From: Bacillus alveayuensis
GTDB taxonomy: Bacteria > Bacillota > Bacilli > Bacillales > Aeribacillaceae
Assembly (NCBI GenBank): GCA_030812955.1
Contig: JAUSTR010000001.1
Span: 620,001 to 684,000 of the forward strand
Direction of reading: 5' to 3'
Length of the DNA stretch: 64,000 nucleotides
Both the position numbers and the translations under genes were made by a program. Below, in pieces: positions 1-9,565 of the stretch. Numbering within the stretch: position 1 is the first letter of the stretch; every line of letters begins with the position of its first letter. A model generated the notes under the pieces. That model saw nothing but the letters and a program-made list of their open reading frames with translations, ran no database searches and was not told the origin of the DNA.

Positions 1-243
1 AAGGACAACGGCGATATTTTAGCCTTATCTCCAATTTGTAAACATTTAGGTTGTACAGTGAACTGGAATGCAGACCCTGCAAACCCGAACAGATTTTTTT
101 GCCCTTGCCATAACGGGTTATATGAGAAAGACGGTACAAACGTACCTGGTACACCACCTCCAGCTCCATTAGATGTATATGAATTACAAGTTAAGGACGG
201 TTTCTTATATTTAGGTAAAGCAAAACCAAGAGGGGAGGCGTAA
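1..243 (+). CDS. qcrA: Menaquinol:cytochrome c reductase iron-sulfur (Rieske) subunit, 3' part
   Basis: C-terminal 80 residues of the Rieske subunit; the start lies before the window. The 2Fe-2S ligand boxes are visible as CKHLGC and CPCHNG, each giving one Cys and one His ligand plus the disulfide Cys. The domain sits outside the membrane and carries electrons from menaquinol bound at QcrB to the cytochrome c domain of QcrC. The stop is 3 bp from the qcrB start, so the genes form one operon. The fold and neighbours leave little doubt. Confidence 0.95.
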   Translation, partial: KDNGDILALSPICKHLGCTVNWNADPANPNRFFCPCHNGLYEKDGTNVPGTPPPAPLDVYELQVKDGFLYLGKAKPRGEA

Positions 244-246
244 TAA

Positions 247-921
247 GTGCTGAACAAGCTTTATGATTGGGTGGACGAGCGTTTAGATATTACGCCTTTA
301 TGGCGCGATATTGCAGATCATGAAGTACCGGAGCACGTAAACCCAGCTCATCACTTTTCTGCATTTGTTTACTGTTTTGGGGGCTTAACGTTTTTTGTTA
401 CAGTAATTCAAGTGCTGTCCGGTATGTTCTTAACCATGTATTACGTGCCAGATATTAAAAATGCATGGGAATCTGTTTACTATCTTCAAAATGAAGTAGC
501 ATTTGGACAAATCGTTCGTGGTATGCACCACTGGGGAGCAAGTCTTGTGATTGTAATGATGTTCCTACATACATTACGTGTCTTTTTCCAAGGTGCATAT
601 AAAAAACCTCGTGAATTAAACTGGATTGTCGGTGTACTCATTTTCTTCGTCATGCTCGGTTTAGGATTCACAGGTTATTTATTACCTTGGGATATGAAAG
701 CGTTATTTGCGACAAAGGTAGGTTTGCAGATTGCTGAAGCGACCCCATTAATTGGTACACAAATTAAAGTTTTACTTGCGGGACATCCAGAAATTGTTGG
801 GGCACAAACGTTAGCTCGCTTCTTTGCTATTCATGTTTTCTTCTTACCAGCAGCATTGTTTGGATTAATGGCTGCTCACTTTTTAATGATTCGTAAACAA
901 GGTATTTCTGGTCCGCTGTAA
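247..921 (+). CDS. qcrB: Menaquinol:cytochrome c reductase cytochrome b subunit
   Basis: 224-residue cytochrome b6-type protein with four membrane segments. The heme b ligands are His94 or 95 and His108 in helix 2, paired with His196 and His211 in helix 4. Cys43 in the first helix matches the cysteine that carries the extra c-type heme in b6f-like complexes. The PW motif after helix 3 (LLPWDM) is present. It starts at GTG, preceded by a GGGGAGG ribosome site inside the qcrA end. It is the middle gene of qcrABC and oxidises menaquinol in the cytoplasmic membrane. Confidence 0.96.
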   Translation: MLNKLYDWVDERLDITPLWRDIADHEVPEHVNPAHHFSAFVYCFGGLTFFVTVIQVLSGMFLTMYYVPDIKNAWESVYYLQNEVAFGQIVRGMHHWGASLVIVMMFLHTLRVFFQGAYKKPRELNWIVGVLIFFVMLGLGFTGYLLPWDMKALFATKVGLQIAEATPLIGTQIKVLLAGHPEIVGAQTLARFFAIHVFFLPAALFGLMAAHFLMIRKQGISGPL

Positions 922-972
922 AATGAACTTGGGAAAAAGGAGTCGCAACCACCGAACAAAGGAGGGGAAACA

Positions 973-1740
973 ATGCATCGTGGAAAAGGGATGAAATTTG
1001 TCGGAGACTCTCGTGTTTCTGCTGAGAGGAAGCCGAATATCCCAAAGGATTATTCTGAATATCCGGGAAAAACTGAAGCATTTTGGCCAAACTTTCTATT
1101 AAAGGAATGGCTGGTCGGAGCGGTGTTTTTAATTGGTTTTTTAAGTTTAACCGTTGCTCATCCTTCACCGTTAGAACGTGTTGCTGATCCGACTGATACA
1201 GGATACATTCCATTACCAGATTGGTATTTCTTATTCTTATACCAGCTATTAAAATATTCTTATGCCTCTGGTCCTTATACGGTGATCGGTGCGATTATTA
1301 TGCCTGGTCTAGCATTTGGGGCATTGCTTCTAGCACCTTTCTTAGATCGTGGTCCAGAACGTCGTCCACATAAGCGTCCAGTTGCAGTAGGAATGATGCT
1401 ACTTGCTCTTTTTGCAAGCATTTACTTAACATGGGAGTCCGTTGTACAGCATGATTGGGAAAAAGCAGCTGAACAAGGGAAAATTCAAGCTGAAGCTGAA
1501 ATTGATACAGAATCAGATGGCTATAAAATTTACCAAGCACAAGGATGTATCTCATGTCACGGAGATAATCTCCAAGGAGGAGCTGCTGCACCATCATTAG
1601 TGGATACAGGGCTTACACCAGAAGAGATTGCAAAAATTGCAAAAGATGGACAAGGTAGTATGCCTGCCGGTATTTTCAAAGGCACGGATGAAGAATTAAA
1701 AGTGTTATCTGAATTTATAGCAAATGTAACTTCTAAATAA
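973..1740 (+). CDS. qcrC: Menaquinol:cytochrome c reductase cytochrome b/c subunit
   Basis: 255 residues: a subunit IV-like part with three membrane helices and the quinol-site motif PDWYF (82-86), then a fused C-terminal cytochrome c domain with CISCH at 192-196 and a Met ligand near 230 in a GSMP context. This fusion is the Bacillus arrangement and puts cytochrome c permanently on the complex. The gene has a strong AAAGGAGGGG site and is followed at once by a terminator. Electrons probably go on to the caa3-type oxidase encoded near 43-47 kb. Confidence 0.96.
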   Translation: MHRGKGMKFVGDSRVSAERKPNIPKDYSEYPGKTEAFWPNFLLKEWLVGAVFLIGFLSLTVAHPSPLERVADPTDTGYIPLPDWYFLFLYQLLKYSYASGPYTVIGAIIMPGLAFGALLLAPFLDRGPERRPHKRPVAVGMMLLALFASIYLTWESVVQHDWEKAAEQGKIQAEAEIDTESDGYKIYQAQGCISCHGDNLQGGAAAPSLVDTGLTPEEIAKIAKDGQGSMPAGIFKGTDEELKVLSEFIANVTSK

Positions 1741-1767
1741 AAGCTGACGTTTTGTCAGCTTTTTTTC
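1739..1767 (+). terminator. Rho-independent terminator of qcrABC
   Basis: Inverted repeat AAAGCTGAC / GTCAGCTTT with a GTTTT loop, followed by a run of seven T, directly after the qcrC stop. Confidence 0.9.
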
Positions 1768-1822
1768 TAATGAAAAACAAGAATCGATTTTTTGTACATA
1801 CAATTTTCGGAGCGTGAAACGT

Positions 1823-2416
1823 ATGAATTGGCTTTATTTCATCTTAAGACATCCTTTTTTTTTATTAATGATGCTAATGATTAACATTTCTGGAACGATA
1901 TATGGATACATATGGTATGGCTATCAATTAAAAGAAACACCAATCTATTTTTTACCTTTTGTCCCTGATAGCCCAACAGCTAGCCTTTTCTTTGTCATCG
2001 TGTTAATTGGTTTTCTATTCAAAAAACATTTTAAACTATTTGAAGCACTTGCGCTCATTACGTTATTTAAATATGGGATTTGGGCAGTTGTTATGAATAT
2101 TCTCGTCTACGTTGTGACTGGCGAAATGACGATTTCAAGCTATATGCTCATCTTTTCTCATTTAGGGATGGCGATTCAAGGAATCTTATACGCTCCTTTT
2201 TATCGTTTTACAAATCGTCATTTAATCATTGCGGCGATTTGGACACTACATAATGAAATCATTGATTATGTTTTTCATATGATGCCTCGATATAGTGTAT
2301 TAAACGACTATATGGAACCGATTGGATATTTTACATTTTGGCTAAGTATCGTTTCAATTTTAATTGCCTACTATGTAGTTCATTCTTCGAAGCGGAAAAA
2401 GTTATCGTTGTCATAA
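1823..2416 (+). CDS. ypjA: DUF1405 membrane protein YpjA
   Basis: About 197 residues, almost entirely hydrophobic, with five or six membrane segments and a short basic tail. It matches YpjA by sequence character and by position between qcrC and ypjB. I chose ATG at 1823, spaced normally from CGGAG; the in-frame GTG at 1814 is too close to that site. Its function is unknown. Co-location with the bc complex is conserved in Bacillus, but no role in respiration follows from the sequence. Confidence 0.85.
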   Translation: MNWLYFILRHPFFLLMMLMINISGTIYGYIWYGYQLKETPIYFLPFVPDSPTASLFFVIVLIGFLFKKHFKLFEALALITLFKYGIWAVVMNILVYVVTGEMTISSYMLIFSHLGMAIQGILYAPFYRFTNRHLIIAAIWTLHNEIIDYVFHMMPRYSVLNDYMEPIGYFTFWLSIVSILIAYYVVHSSKRKKLSLS

Positions 2417-2480
2417 AAAAGGTAGTATACTCTTGTCCACTCCTTCATAACTATTATTAGAAGCAATGGGAGGGACAAGA

Positions 2481-3278
2481 ATGAAAAAAATAATCATGGT
2501 ATGGTTCTTCTTCTCTATTTTTTTTGTATCGATAGTAGCCATGGCAGAAGACACAACATCTGAAGAATTTAAAAAATTAGATGAAATTTCAAACTATGCA
2601 TGGCAGCTTTCAAAACAAAATCGTTTTGAAGAAGCGATACAATTGTTGCAATATTTTGATCAAGAGTTTAAAAATATACCTATTAATACGAAAGTATATT
2701 CAGTGGACGAGCTTCATGTTTTAACTTCGTCTCATCATAAAGCCTTAGATGCTTTAGAAAAGGAAACGATCGATCCAGATGAAAAAATAAAAGCTGTCAC
2801 CCAGTTTCGGTTAGTCGTTGATGCCATGATTTCTGAACATCAGCCCCTTTGGGGAACGATGGAAGAACCGATTATGACGACGTTTTCCCATTTGAAAAGC
2901 GACATGGAAGAAGGGGATCTTCAAGGTTTTCAACAAGAATGGAATGAGTTTTTATCACTTTATGAAATCATATATCCTAGTCTTACAGTTGATGTGGATG
3001 ATCAAAACATTAAGCGTGTTGAAACCCATATTTCAGCTATTGAAGGAAATATGTTCTTAGAGCTTTCTGAGCACACAAAGTTTCAACAATTACTTGCTAT
3101 GGAAGAGGCGCTCCAGGACATTTTTCATCATGCGGATAAAAATGAATCAGATCCTTCTTTATTGTGGGTCATCATTACAACAGGAAGCATTATTTTACTA
3201 GCTCTAACCTACGCAGGCTGGAAAAAATACAAAGCAGACCTTGCTTTAAAGCTGCAAAGAAAAGAAATTGATAAATAA
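2481..3278 (+). CDS. ypjB: Sporulation protein YpjB
   Basis: 265 residues with an N-terminal signal peptide ending near AMA, a helical extracytoplasmic domain and one C-terminal membrane helix (about residues 230-250) followed by a basic cytoplasmic tail. The start is the ATG preceded by GGGAGGG; the ATG 15 bases upstream lies before that site. YpjB is a known sporulation-associated membrane protein in B. subtilis with no defined biochemical activity. It converges with ypjC over a shared terminator. Confidence 0.85.
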   Translation: MKKIIMVWFFFSIFFVSIVAMAEDTTSEEFKKLDEISNYAWQLSKQNRFEEAIQLLQYFDQEFKNIPINTKVYSVDELHVLTSSHHKALDALEKETIDPDEKIKAVTQFRLVVDAMISEHQPLWGTMEEPIMTTFSHLKSDMEEGDLQGFQQEWNEFLSLYEIIYPSLTVDVDDQNIKRVETHISAIEGNMFLELSEHTKFQQLLAMEEALQDIFHHADKNESDPSLLWVIITTGSIILLALTYAGWKKYKADLALKLQRKEIDK

Positions 3279-3306
3279 AGCAGCCTTGTTCATTCAAGGC
3301 TGCTTT
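3277..3306. terminator. Bidirectional terminator between ypjB and ypjC
   Basis: Perfect 12-bp stem AAAGCAGCCTTG / CAAGGCTGCTTT with a 6-base loop, at the meeting point of two convergent genes. It overlaps both gene ends. Confidence 0.85.
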
Positions 3307-4174
3307 AGTGCTCTATCGGATTTTTATTTTCATCAAGGGTAAACCCTTCGCCTAAAACATCATGAACATCACTTACCGCAACAAAAGCGTGAGGATCAAC
3401 AGAAGTAATCACTTGTTTTAATTTCACTACTTCATTTTTTCCAACAACGCAGTATAAAATATCAAGATTCCGTTTCGTATAAGAGCCTTGACCTTTAAAA
3501 ATGGTGACACCTCGATCCATTTCCTTCAAAATTCGCTCTGCAATTTCTTGATTTTTTTCGGAGATAATCGTAGCACCTTTTGCAGCATAAGCACCTTCCT
3601 GCATAAAGTCGATGACACGAGCACCAACAAATACAGCGACAAGTGTATACATGGCTTCTCGAAATGATAAATAAAAAATTAACGATAAAGAAATGACAAT
3701 GAAGTCAAACAAAAACATTGTCTTTCCCATGCTCCAACCAATATATTTATGAGCAAGTCTGGCAATAATGTCAACGCCCCCTGTTGTCCCACCATATTTA
3801 AAAATAGTGCCAAGTCCGATCCCGATAAAAACGCCTGCAAAAAGAGCTGCTAGTGTCATATCCCCATTAAGTGGAATCGGAATTTGATTTTGTTGAAAAA
3901 TCCATAAAAAAAGCGATAATCCGATTGTTCCAATAATGGTATAAATGAAGGTTGTTCTTCCTAATAGCTTCCAGCCGATCAAAAAAATCGGCACGTTCAA
4001 TAATAAATTCGTAATAGACGGATCGAAATGAAAGAGAAAGTATAAAAGCAACGTAATTCCAGTAAATCCACCTTCAGCTAAATTGTTTTGCATATTAAAA
4101 TGAACGAGGCCAAAGGCAAATATAGCTGAACCGATCAAAATAAAACATACATTTTTTAGTCTTACTGGAAACAT
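3305..4174 (-). CDS. ypjC: YitT-family membrane protein YpjC
   Basis: About 289 residues with five or six N-terminal membrane segments (YitT domain, including the GGTTGGVD motif) and a C-terminal cytoplasmic DUF2179 domain. It is a member of the large YitT group of Bacillaceae membrane proteins, whose substrate is unknown. The start is the ATG preceded by GGAGGTG; an in-frame ATG eight codons upstream lies before the ribosome site. It is transcribed against its neighbours, as in B. subtilis. Confidence 0.85.
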   Translation of the reverse strand: MFPVRLKNVCFILIGSAIFAFGLVHFNMQNNLAEGGFTGITLLLYFLFHFDPSITNLLLNVPIFLIGWKLLGRTTFIYTIIGTIGLSLFLWIFQQNQIPIPLNGDMTLAALFAGVFIGIGLGTIFKYGGTTGGVDIIARLAHKYIGWSMGKTMFLFDFIVISLSLIFYLSFREAMYTLVAVFVGARVIDFMQEGAYAAKGATIISEKNQEIAERILKEMDRGVTIFKGQGSYTKRNLDILYCVVGKNEVVKLKQVITSVDPHAFVAVSDVHDVLGEGFTLDENKNPIEH

Positions 4175-4331
4175 ATTGTCACCTCCGTCATCAATCACGA
4201 CGAGATAATTATAGATGAATTCAAGTATGAAGACAATTAAAGAAATGAAATTTGTTTAAGGGCTGTTTTTAATTTGTCAAATTCACATGAATTAGCTAAC
4301 ATGGAAGAGTAAGGGCAAGGAGTGAAAAGAA

Positions 4332-4670
4332 ATGGAGAAAACTATGAAGCAGATGCAGCGTGAAGTCGATGAGTATATTGGACAATTTAAAGAAGGTTAT
4401 TTTAGTCCGCTTGCGATGCTCGCACGCCTAACAGAAGAGTTGGGGGAGCTGGCAAGGGAAGTCAATCATTATTTTGGAGAAAAGCCGAAAAAGGAAACCG
4501 AAAAAGAAAAAGCAATCGAAGAAGAAGTTGGAGACTTATTATTTGTATTAATTTGTTTTGCCAACTCACTTGGAATTGACCTTGAAGACGCACATGATTT
4601 AGTAATGGAAAAGTTTCGAAAAAGAGATCAAAATCGTTGGACAAGAATAGAGGAAAAAGAAGAGGAGTGA
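4332..4670 (+). CDS. ypjD: MazG-like nucleotide pyrophosphohydrolase YpjD
   Basis: 112 residues with the all-alpha MazG fold. The Mg-binding acidic pattern EELGEL, then EEEVGD and a following ExxD helix, is intact, so it should hydrolyse nucleoside triphosphates to monophosphate and pyrophosphate. A charged stretch of alternating Lys and Glu lies at residues 50-65. It ends just upstream of the dapB start and is probably co-transcribed with it. The physiological substrate is unknown. Confidence 0.88.
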   Translation: MEKTMKQMQREVDEYIGQFKEGYFSPLAMLARLTEELGELAREVNHYFGEKPKKETEKEKAIEEEVGDLLFVLICFANSLGIDLEDAHDLVMEKFRKRDQNRWTRIEEKEEE

Positions 4671-4675
4671 AAGAG

Positions 4676-5461
4676 ATGGAAAAGATTAAAATAGTCATTG
4701 CTGGACCGCGTGGTCGAATGGGGACTGAAGCAGTTCAATTAGTCGAATCAACGGAACATTTTGAACTAGTTGGCGTCATTGACCGCATTCATGATGGGGA
4801 ATTATTTGCAGGAAAGGACAATGTCAAAATTTTTACAGACCCAGAAAAATGCTTTATAGAGACAAATCCTGACGTACTGATCGATTTAACAACTCCAGAG
4901 TCTGGTAAAATACATACAAAGCTAGCGATTGAACATGGTGTTCGTCCTGTCGTTGGAACAACGGGCTTTTCAGAAGAAGATTTGGATGAACTATCACAAT
5001 TAGCGGAAGAAAAGGGAATTGGGGCGATTATTGCGCCAAACTTTGCTTTAGGTGCCGTTTTAATGATGAAATTCGCGAAAATGGCAGCGAAATATTTTCA
5101 AGATGTTGAGATTATTGAAATGCATCACGATCAAAAGCTAGATGCACCTTCTGGTACAGGAGTTAAAACAGCGGAAATGATTTCTGAAATTCGCAAACCG
5201 AAAAAACAAGGCCATCCAAATGAAACGGAAACGCTTTCAGGGGCTAGAGGTGCTGATTTTCAAGGTATTCGCATTCATAGTGTTCGTTTACCAGGACTCA
5301 TCGCCCATCAAGAAGTAATATTTGGCGGCGACGGACAGACATTAAAAATCCGACATGATTCTTATAACCGCACTTCGTTTATGTCTGGTGTTAAACTTTC
5401 GGTAGAGACCGTCATGAAGCTTGATATCCTTGTTTATGGTTTGGAAAACATTATCGAATAA
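4676..5461 (+). CDS. dapB: 4-hydroxy-tetrahydrodipicolinate reductase
   Basis: 261 residues. The N-terminal Rossmann motif is AGPRGRMG and binds NAD(P)H. The catalytic region [13 protein letters not shown] provides the His pair and the Lys of the DapB active site. It makes tetrahydrodipicolinate for lysine, diaminopimelate and, during sporulation, dipicolinate. The start is the ATG after GAGGAGTG; the in-frame ATG at 4637 is inside ypjD and upstream of the ribosome site. It is followed closely by mgsA, as in B. subtilis. Confidence 0.96.
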   Translation: MEKIKIVIAGPRGRMGTEAVQLVESTEHFELVGVIDRIHDGELFAGKDNVKIFTDPEKCFIETNPDVLIDLTTPESGKIHTKLAIEHGVRPVVGTTGFSEEDLDELSQLAEEKGIGAIIAPNFALGAVLMMKFAKMAAKYFQDVEIIEMHHDQKLDAPSGTGVKTAEMISEIRKPKKQGHPNETETLSGARGADFQGIRIHSVRLPGLIAHQEVIFGGDGQTLKIRHDSYNRTSFMSGVKLSVETVMKLDILVYGLENIIE

Positions 5462-5473
5462 AGGGGAAAGACG

Positions 5474-5875
5474 ATGAAAATTGCACTTATTGCTCATGAT
5501 AAAAAGAAAAATGATATGGTTCAATTTACAATTGCCTACAAACATGTACTGGAAAAACATGATCTTTACGCAACAGGTACGACGGGATTAAAAATAATGG
5601 AGGCAACTGGATTAAACATTCACCGCTTTCAATCAGGACCACTTGGTGGAGATCAACAAATTGGTGCATTAATTGCACAAAATGATATGGACATCGTGTT
5701 GTTTTTCCGTGATCCATTAACGGCTCAACCACATGAGCCTGATGTTTCAGCATTAGTTCGCCTTTGTGATGTGTATAGCATTCCGCTTGCGACGAACATG
5801 GGGACGGCAGAGATTATCATTCGAGGATTAGAGCGTGGAGATTTGAAGTGGAGAGATATTGTTCAAAAGATATAA
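5474..5875 (+). CDS. mgsA: Methylglyoxal synthase
   Basis: 133 residues, normal family length. The conserved phosphate-binding TGTTG and [10 protein letters not shown] motifs and the FFRDPL segment are present. It converts dihydroxyacetone phosphate to methylglyoxal and phosphate, a glycolytic bypass. It lies 12 bp after dapB in the same operon. In B. subtilis the next gene is bshB1; here it is absent and bshA follows after 138 bp. Confidence 0.95.
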   Translation: MKIALIAHDKKKNDMVQFTIAYKHVLEKHDLYATGTTGLKIMEATGLNIHRFQSGPLGGDQQIGALIAQNDMDIVLFFRDPLTAQPHEPDVSALVRLCDVYSIPLATNMGTAEIIIRGLERGDLKWRDIVQKI

Positions 5876-5921
5876 TCTTTTTGTTTGAAATACATTGTCC
5901 ATATTCTTTCGTTCAGAATAA

Positions 5922-6017
5922 AACTATTTGAAAAAACGTGGCACATCATTTGTAGGAAAGTCCATGATGAAATATCCGATCATTTTAGATCGTGACGAAA
6001 TTGGTGATGCGAAATGA
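5922..6017 (+). pseudogene. Possible 3' stub of bshB1
   Basis: The 138 bp between mgsA and bshA contain an open frame from an in-frame TAA (5919-5921) to a TGA that overlaps the bshA start as ATGA. That overlap is typical of translational coupling to an upstream gene. The readable residues (RGTSFVGKSMMKYPII and a short tail) loosely suggest a BshB1 C-terminus, but I cannot confirm this by eye. If so, the rest of the deacetylase gene has been deleted. Confidence 0.4.
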
Positions 6018-7177
6018 GAAAGTTAAAGATAGGTATTACTTGTTATCCATCAGTCGGAGGATCAGGGATCGTTGCGACTGAATTAGGCAAATTATTAGCG
6101 GAAAGAGGGCACGAAATCCATTTTATTTCATCTAGTATGCCATTTCGTTTAAATAAAGTGTATTGTAATATTTTTTATCATGAAGTAGAAGTGAATCAAT
6201 ATTCCGTTTTTAAATATCCTCCTTATGACATTGCACTTGCTAGCAAAATGGCGGAAGTCATTGAGCGTGAAAACCTTGATATTTTACATGTACATTATGC
6301 GATTCCTCATGCTGTTTGTGCTTCATTAGCAAAGCAAATGGTTGATGGAAATATAAAAATTGTCACAACCTTACACGGCACAGATATAACCGTATTAGGC
6401 TATGATCCGTCCCTTTCCAATGCGATAAAATTTGGCATTGAAACATCTGATCGTGTAACGGCAGTTTCGAAAGCATTAGTAAAACAAACGTATGACTTAC
6501 TAGAGCCGAACAAGGAAATTTTAACTGTTTATAATTTTATTGATGAACGAGTCTATCAAAGAAAAAATGTGGAGCATTTAAAAAAAGATTACGGAATATT
6601 AGAGCATGAAAAAGTCATCATTCACGTTTCAAACTTTCGCAAAGTAAAACGTGTCCCTGATGTTATAAAAGCTTTTGCGTACATACAAAAGCACGTAGCG
6701 TCCAAACTGTTGCTTGTCGGTGATGGACCAGAAATGACAGTCGTTTCAAAGCTAGTAAAAGAGCTCGATATTGAAAATAAAGTGTTATTTCTCGGGAAAC
6801 AAGAAAATGTAGTAGAGCTGTATTCGATTAGTGATTTAAAGCTGTTAACATCCGAAAAAGAGAGTTTTGGACTTGTTTTGCTTGAGGCGATGGCATGTAG
6901 AGTTCCGTGTATTGGAACAAATATTGGAGGTATTCCAGAAGTCATTGAACATGAGCAAACTGGATATATTTGTGAGTTAGGCGACGTTCAAGATATGGCA
7001 GAAAAAGCGATATTATTATTAAATAATGACTCTTTACATAAAAGAATGTCTGAAAAGGCTGAAGAAGCTGTTCGTCAAAAGTTTAACTCTGGAAAAATAG
7101 TAACAGAATATGAAAAAATATATGAACAATTAATGAGCGAAGGTGTGAAGTATGGATCAGCCTTTTTTAGAAGCTAA
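6014..7177 (+). CDS. bshA: N-acetyl-alpha-D-glucosaminyl L-malate synthase
   Basis: 387-residue GT4 glycosyltransferase starting with the hallmark [15 protein letters not shown]. The C-terminal UDP-sugar site shows [17 protein letters not shown]. It links GlcNAc to L-malate, the first step of bacillithiol synthesis. Where B. subtilis has Gly in the MACG motif, this protein has Arg, a minor change. It overlaps cca by 26 bp. The usual partner bshB1 is missing here, so deacetylation must rely on another deacetylase elsewhere or the pathway is changed. Confidence 0.95.
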   Translation: MRKLKIGITCYPSVGGSGIVATELGKLLAERGHEIHFISSSMPFRLNKVYCNIFYHEVEVNQYSVFKYPPYDIALASKMAEVIERENLDILHVHYAIPHAVCASLAKQMVDGNIKIVTTLHGTDITVLGYDPSLSNAIKFGIETSDRVTAVSKALVKQTYDLLEPNKEILTVYNFIDERVYQRKNVEHLKKDYGILEHEKVIIHVSNFRKVKRVPDVIKAFAYIQKHVASKLLLVGDGPEMTVVSKLVKELDIENKVLFLGKQENVVELYSISDLKLLTSEKESFGLVLLEAMACRVPCIGTNIGGIPEVIEHEQTGYICELGDVQDMAEKAILLLNNDSLHKRMSEKAEEAVRQKFNSGKIVTEYEKIYEQLMSEGVKYGSAFFRS

Positions 7178-8363
7178 ACCGATTATTGAAACATTAAATA
7201 ATAATGGCTTTGAAGCTTATTTTGTTGGCGGTTCTGTTCGCGATTATTTGATGGGGAGAGAAATTGGTGATATTGATATTGCAACATCGGCAACACCAGA
7301 CGAAATAAAAAAGATATTTGAAAAAACAATAGATGTTGGCGCTAAGCACGGTACGATTATTGTTAGATATCATCATCAGTCATATGAAGTGACTACATTT
7401 CGTCAAGACTGTGACTATAAAGATTTTCGAAGACCAACAAAAGTTCAATTTGTGACATCTTTAAAAGAAGATTTAAAACGAAGAGACTTTACGATGAATG
7501 CGATCGCGATGGATCAATTTGGAAATATTTTTGATTTTTTTCATGGCAGAGCAGATATTAAACGGAAAATAATTCGTACAGTAGGAGAAGCTGAAAAGCG
7601 CTTTTCTGAAGATGCGCTCCGTATGCTTCGTGCTGTGCGCTTTGTCAGCCAATTATCTTTCCAGCTACATCCAGAAACGAAAAAAGCGATTCAATATCTT
7701 CATACATTATTAGAAAACATTTCGGTTGAACGAAAGACGGTTGAATTTGAAAAACTGTTAAAAGGTCCCTCTGTCAAAAGAGGGATTGAACTTCTCATGG
7801 AAACAAATATTTATCAGCATTTGCCTGGATTTTGTGACCAAGAGGAAAATTTACAAAAGCTTTTAAATTATTCATACAGCCATTTGCAAACTTCAGAAGA
7901 ATATTGGACGATGATCACATTTGTATTACGAATTGAGAGCGTGGAATCGTTTTTGCGAGCCTGGAAACTTCCTGGAAAAATCGTGAAACATGTTCGAATG
8001 GCTATAAATAGGCTGCCGAAATTGTTGGGAAACGGTTGGACAAGCTTAGATTTATATCAAATTGGTCTCAATGATGCTGTTAAAATGGAACGTGTTCGTC
8101 AAGCTCTGCAAAGAGAGTTTCATGTACAGTCCATCCATCATCTTGAACAAATGTATCGAGAGCTTCCAATGAAACAGCGAAATGAGCTTTGTATAAATGG
8201 AAATGATCTTGTTGAATGGTTTCAAAAAAAACCAGGTCCATGGATTTCAAGCTCGCTTGCAAAAATAGAAGAGAGGATTATTAAAGGTGAATTGCCGAAT
8301 GAAAAGGAAGCAATAAAGGAGTGGCTTTTATCTTGCAATCGGAAATTCGACGAAAATTGTTAG
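7152..8363 (+). CDS. cca: CCA-adding tRNA nucleotidyltransferase
   Basis: 403 residues of a class II nucleotidyltransferase. The head has [12 protein letters not shown] and the two catalytic aspartates in DIDIATSA; the flexible RRDFTMNA loop and the RMLRAVRF motif follow. It adds or repairs the 3' CCA end of tRNAs using CTP and ATP. The start overlaps the end of bshA and the end overlaps birA, so translation of this cluster is probably coupled. Confidence 0.95.
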   Translation: MDQPFLEAKPIIETLNNNGFEAYFVGGSVRDYLMGREIGDIDIATSATPDEIKKIFEKTIDVGAKHGTIIVRYHHQSYEVTTFRQDCDYKDFRRPTKVQFVTSLKEDLKRRDFTMNAIAMDQFGNIFDFFHGRADIKRKIIRTVGEAEKRFSEDALRMLRAVRFVSQLSFQLHPETKKAIQYLHTLLENISVERKTVEFEKLLKGPSVKRGIELLMETNIYQHLPGFCDQEENLQKLLNYSYSHLQTSEEYWTMITFVLRIESVESFLRAWKLPGKIVKHVRMAINRLPKLLGNGWTSLDLYQIGLNDAVKMERVRQALQREFHVQSIHHLEQMYRELPMKQRNELCINGNDLVEWFQKKPGPWISSSLAKIEERIIKGELPNEKEAIKEWLLSCNRKFDENC

Positions 8364-9316
8364 AAGCTTTTCGTGATGCCAAGGGAGGATATGTTTCCGG
8401 CCAGAAAATTAGTGAGTTATTAGGCTGTTCTAGAACGGCTGTTTGGAAACATATTGAGGAATTAAGAAAAGAAGGGTATGAGTTAGAGGCGATTAGAAAA
8501 AAAGGCTATCGGATCGTGAAAATGCCTGATAAAATCTCTGATAACGAAATTCGTCTCGGACTTGAAACAAACAGGTTAGGTCATGACATTTACTACTATG
8601 ATCAAGTAGATTCAACGCAAACCATTGCCCAAGAATTAGCCAATAAAGGTGTGAAAGAAGGAACCATCGTTGTGGCAGATGAGCAAACGGGCGGTAGAGG
8701 GCGAATGGCGCGTACATGGTATTCCCCAAAGGAAACGGGAATATGGATGAGCCTAATTTTACGACCGAATATTCCTATTCAACATACCCCACAGCTTACG
8801 CTGCTTACGGCTGTTGCGATCGTTCAAGCCATTGAAGAGATATCAGGGTTATCTCCTGTCATAAAATGGCCGAATGATATTTTAATAAATGGCAAAAAAG
8901 TAGTTGGGATTTTGACAGAACTGCAGGCGGAAGCTGATCGAGTTCATGCTGTTATTATTGGCATGGGGATTAATGTAAATCAGAATCAAGATCATTTTCC
9001 TGACCATATTAAGGAAATTGCCACCTCTTTATATATTGAGAAGGGGAAATATTTCACTAGAGCCGAAATCATTCAAAAGATTTTACTATCATTTGAGAGA
9101 TTATATGATCAATTTTTAAAAGATGGGTTTAAGCCGATTAAATTACTATGGGAAAGCTATGCGATTAGTTTAAAACAAATGATTACGGCTCGAACTCTTT
9201 CAGGTACGATTAGAGGTAAGGCTATTGGGATTAATGACGAAGGAGTATTACTTGTTCAAACGGAAGAAGGAGAAGTTAAACATATTTATTCTGCTGATAT
9301 TGAAATAAGTAAATAG
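8333..9316 (+). CDS. birA: Biotin-protein ligase and biotin operon repressor
   Basis: About 327 residues. An N-terminal winged helix (SELLGCSRTAVWKHIEELR) marks it as the repressor type. The ligase core has GRGRMARTWYS, KWPNDILINGKKVVGIL and a C-terminal SH3-like domain. It attaches biotin to carboxylases and represses biotin genes with biotinyl-AMP. I place the start at TTG 8333, 11 bases after AAGGAG, which matches the B. subtilis N-terminus; a GTG 12 bases upstream is too near that site. It overlaps cca. Confidence 0.93.
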   Translation: MQSEIRRKLLEAFRDAKGGYVSGQKISELLGCSRTAVWKHIEELRKEGYELEAIRKKGYRIVKMPDKISDNEIRLGLETNRLGHDIYYYDQVDSTQTIAQELANKGVKEGTIVVADEQTGGRGRMARTWYSPKETGIWMSLILRPNIPIQHTPQLTLLTAVAIVQAIEEISGLSPVIKWPNDILINGKKVVGILTELQAEADRVHAVIIGMGINVNQNQDHFPDHIKEIATSLYIEKGKYFTRAEIIQKILLSFERLYDQFLKDGFKPIKLLWESYAISLKQMITARTLSGTIRGKAIGINDEGVLLVQTEEGEVKHIYSADIEISK

Positions 9317-9344
9317 TAGATCATTACTGTTTTTTCGGCTATTT

Positions 9345-9512
9345 TTTGTTATACTGACATTGGGGTGGTATCCATTGGGAACTACACCTTCTGAATTGCT
9401 ATTTACTTATATATGGATTCTGCCTTGATCCATGAGGACTGGGACAGAGGGATGAAAAACCGATAGGAGATGTTTATCCAAATCCTTCTTCTCAGCGAAG
9501 AAGGATTTTTTA
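9345..9512 (+). ncRNA. Structured panB leader, candidate pan RNA motif
   Basis: A 250-bp gap before panB holds an extended -10 box (TGTTATACT, ending near 9355), then a likely 5' leader. Visible structures are a paired GGTG / CACC element near 9362-9386, a hairpin ATGGAT / ATCCAT near 9412-9432, and a strong hairpin at 9481-9511 followed by T-rich sequence. The pan motif, a conserved RNA found before pantothenate genes in Firmicutes, fits by location. I cannot confirm its conserved bulged adenosines by eye. Confidence 0.5.
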
Positions 9513-9513
9513 T
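9481..9513 (+). terminator. Terminator hairpin in the panB leader
   Basis: Perfect 10-bp stem AATCCTTCTT / AAGAAGGATT with loop CTCAGCG, then a T-rich tail. It lies 53 bp upstream of the panB start, so it either ends a birA transcript or acts as an attenuator for panBCD. Confidence 0.7.
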
Positions 9514-9565
9514 TGAGGATATCGGTTTCGATCATTCCCTCTAAACAAACAAGAGGGGGATAAGG

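Noticed and set aside
4255..4285. GGGCTGTTTTTAATTTG as another MITE end
   Set aside because: Only a few bases match one terminus, with no second end or arm nearby.
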